DNA of 13,962 bases, taken from NCBI GenBank assembly GCA_038223055.1, contig JBBRHF010000120.1:1-13962 (forward strand), given 5' to 3'. Positions 13,442-13,962 of this stretch are shown piece after piece (position 1 is the stretch's first letter; each line of letters begins with the position of its first letter). Both the position numbers and the translations under genes were made by a program. The stretch is from JBBRHF01 sp038223055. GTDB lineage: Bacteria > Actinomycetota > Actinomycetes > JACCUZ01. Under the pieces are notes generated by a model, which was given only the letters and a program-made list of their open reading frames with translations, was not told where the DNA came from and ran no database searches.

Positions 13442-13459
13442 CTGCGTGAGCGGACCTCA
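13424..13459 (+). repeat. 18-bp duplication of the metF end
   Basis: CTGCGTGAGCGAACCTGA (13424-13441) is followed directly by CTGCGTGAGCGGACCTCA (13442-13459), two mismatches. One mismatch removes the stop in the second copy. Confidence 0.93.
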
Positions 13460-13504
13460 CCGTGCGGTCGCCGTGGCCCGAGCCGCCTCCCGAACTCGGC
13501 CCTA

Positions 13505-13962
13505 GTGGACCGCGGCGACTACTTCGACCGCTGGGCCCGTCTGCATCGCGGCTACGACCCGCGAAGTAACACGCTGGTTCGACTTTGGCTCGGCTGGACC
13601 TATCTCGTGGCCCGCCCGCTGGCGGCGGCCAGGGTGGCACCCGATGCGGTGACAGCGTTCGCCGTGCTCGTCGCTGCGGCCGGCTTCGGGCTGGCCTCGC
13701 TCGGCGGGCGCGCGGCGTTGGCGGCCGGCGCGCTCGTCGTACTAGCCGGCCTGCTGGACAACCTCGACGGCGCCGTCGCGGTGCTCTCCGACCGGGCGTC
13801 CCGACACGGCGTGGTGCTCGACGCTGCATCCGACCGGGTGAGCGACCTGCTGTTCGTGGCGGCGCTGTGGGCGCTGGGGGCGCCGGCCTGGCTCGCGGTG
13901 CTCGGCGGGACGCTGATGCTGCTGCAGGAGTACGTCCGGGCCAGCGCCTCGGTCGCCGGCAT
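13505..13962 (+). CDS. CDP-alcohol phosphatidyltransferase family protein, 3'-truncated
   Basis: A membrane-embedded enzyme of the CDP-OH phosphatidyltransferase family, which transfers a phosphatidyl or related group from a CDP-linked donor to an alcohol; the acceptor is unknown. The frame is open to the window end (152 codons seen). The core motif covers LDNLDGAVAVLSDRASRHG and then VVLDAASDRVSD, with the aspartates and glycines at the spacing DxxDGxxA-x-(x8)-GxxxDxxxD. The usual Arg after the motif's Ala is Val here; this may be normal for an actinobacterial subfamily. Hydrophobic helices surround the motif. GTG 13505 is the only ATG, GTG or TTG available in frame after the metF stop, and it has no Shine-Dalgarno or TANNNT box, so it may be translated by coupling to metF. 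Confidence 0.85.
   Translation, partial: MDRGDYFDRWARLHRGYDPRSNTLVRLWLGWTYLVARPLAAARVAPDAVTAFAVLVAAAGFGLASLGGRAALAAGALVVLAGLLDNLDGAVAVLSDRASRHGVVLDAASDRVSDLLFVAALWALGAPAWLAVLGGTLMLLQEYVRASASVAG

Overview
The window is high-GC DNA of actinobacterial character. Supporting signs are the class I beta DAHP synthase, a PASTA-type Ser/Thr kinase, a Rv2175c-family DNA-binding protein, split lycopene cyclase genes (crtYc/crtYd), many GTG starts, and several starts placed 6-8 bases after a TANNNT box, which is the usual actinobacterial leaderless arrangement. I cannot name the genus. There is no mobile element, CRISPR array, tRNA or rRNA. Most genes belong to known families; the unusual content lies in the gene boundaries, repeats and layout.

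Layout. Bases 1 to about 90 are AT-rich and unlike everything after them, although the reading frame runs through into a 5'-truncated threonine aldolase gene ending at 696. A minus-strand block follows (756-6071). Read in its own direction it is a LysM/lytic transglycosylase, a transmembrane PASTA Ser/Thr kinase, a DMT-family (EamA) transporter and DAHP synthase. A 465-bp gene-free region with a nested dyad and a triple 8-mer separates it from a plus-strand block (6537-8854): a ferredoxin-reductase-like flavoprotein, a Rv2175c-like DNA-binding protein, then crtYc and crtYd. Converging on this is a minus-strand carotenoid block (12468 down to 8766): crtE, crtI, crtB. Divergent from crtE are metF (MTHFR) and, cut by the window end, a CDP-alcohol phosphatidyltransferase.

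How the genes fit. CrtE, CrtB and CrtI make GGPP, phytoene and then lycopene; CrtYc plus CrtYd cyclise the ends. This is a full route from isoprenoid diphosphates to a cyclic carotenoid, but the cyclase pair sits on the opposite strand, co-transcribed with the Rv2175c-like regulator. In Mycobacterium tuberculosis Rv2175c is a substrate of the kinase PknL, encoded nearby. Finding a Ser/Thr kinase and a Rv2175c homologue in one neighbourhood again suggests a kinase-regulator link, here possibly touching carotenoid cyclase expression (inference).

The most striking sequence-level signal is recurrent tandem duplication of gene ends. At three unrelated genes (the lytic transglycosylase, the flavoprotein and metF) the last few codons plus the stop codon are tandemly duplicated just downstream. 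Further short tandem repeats sit in the kinase linker, at the transglycosylase N-terminus and before crtB. Five genes carry a leaderless-type TANNNT-N6-8-start signature. The transporter lacks any ATG, GTG or TTG at its expected start but has a good Shine-Dalgarno 7 bases before an ATC codon.
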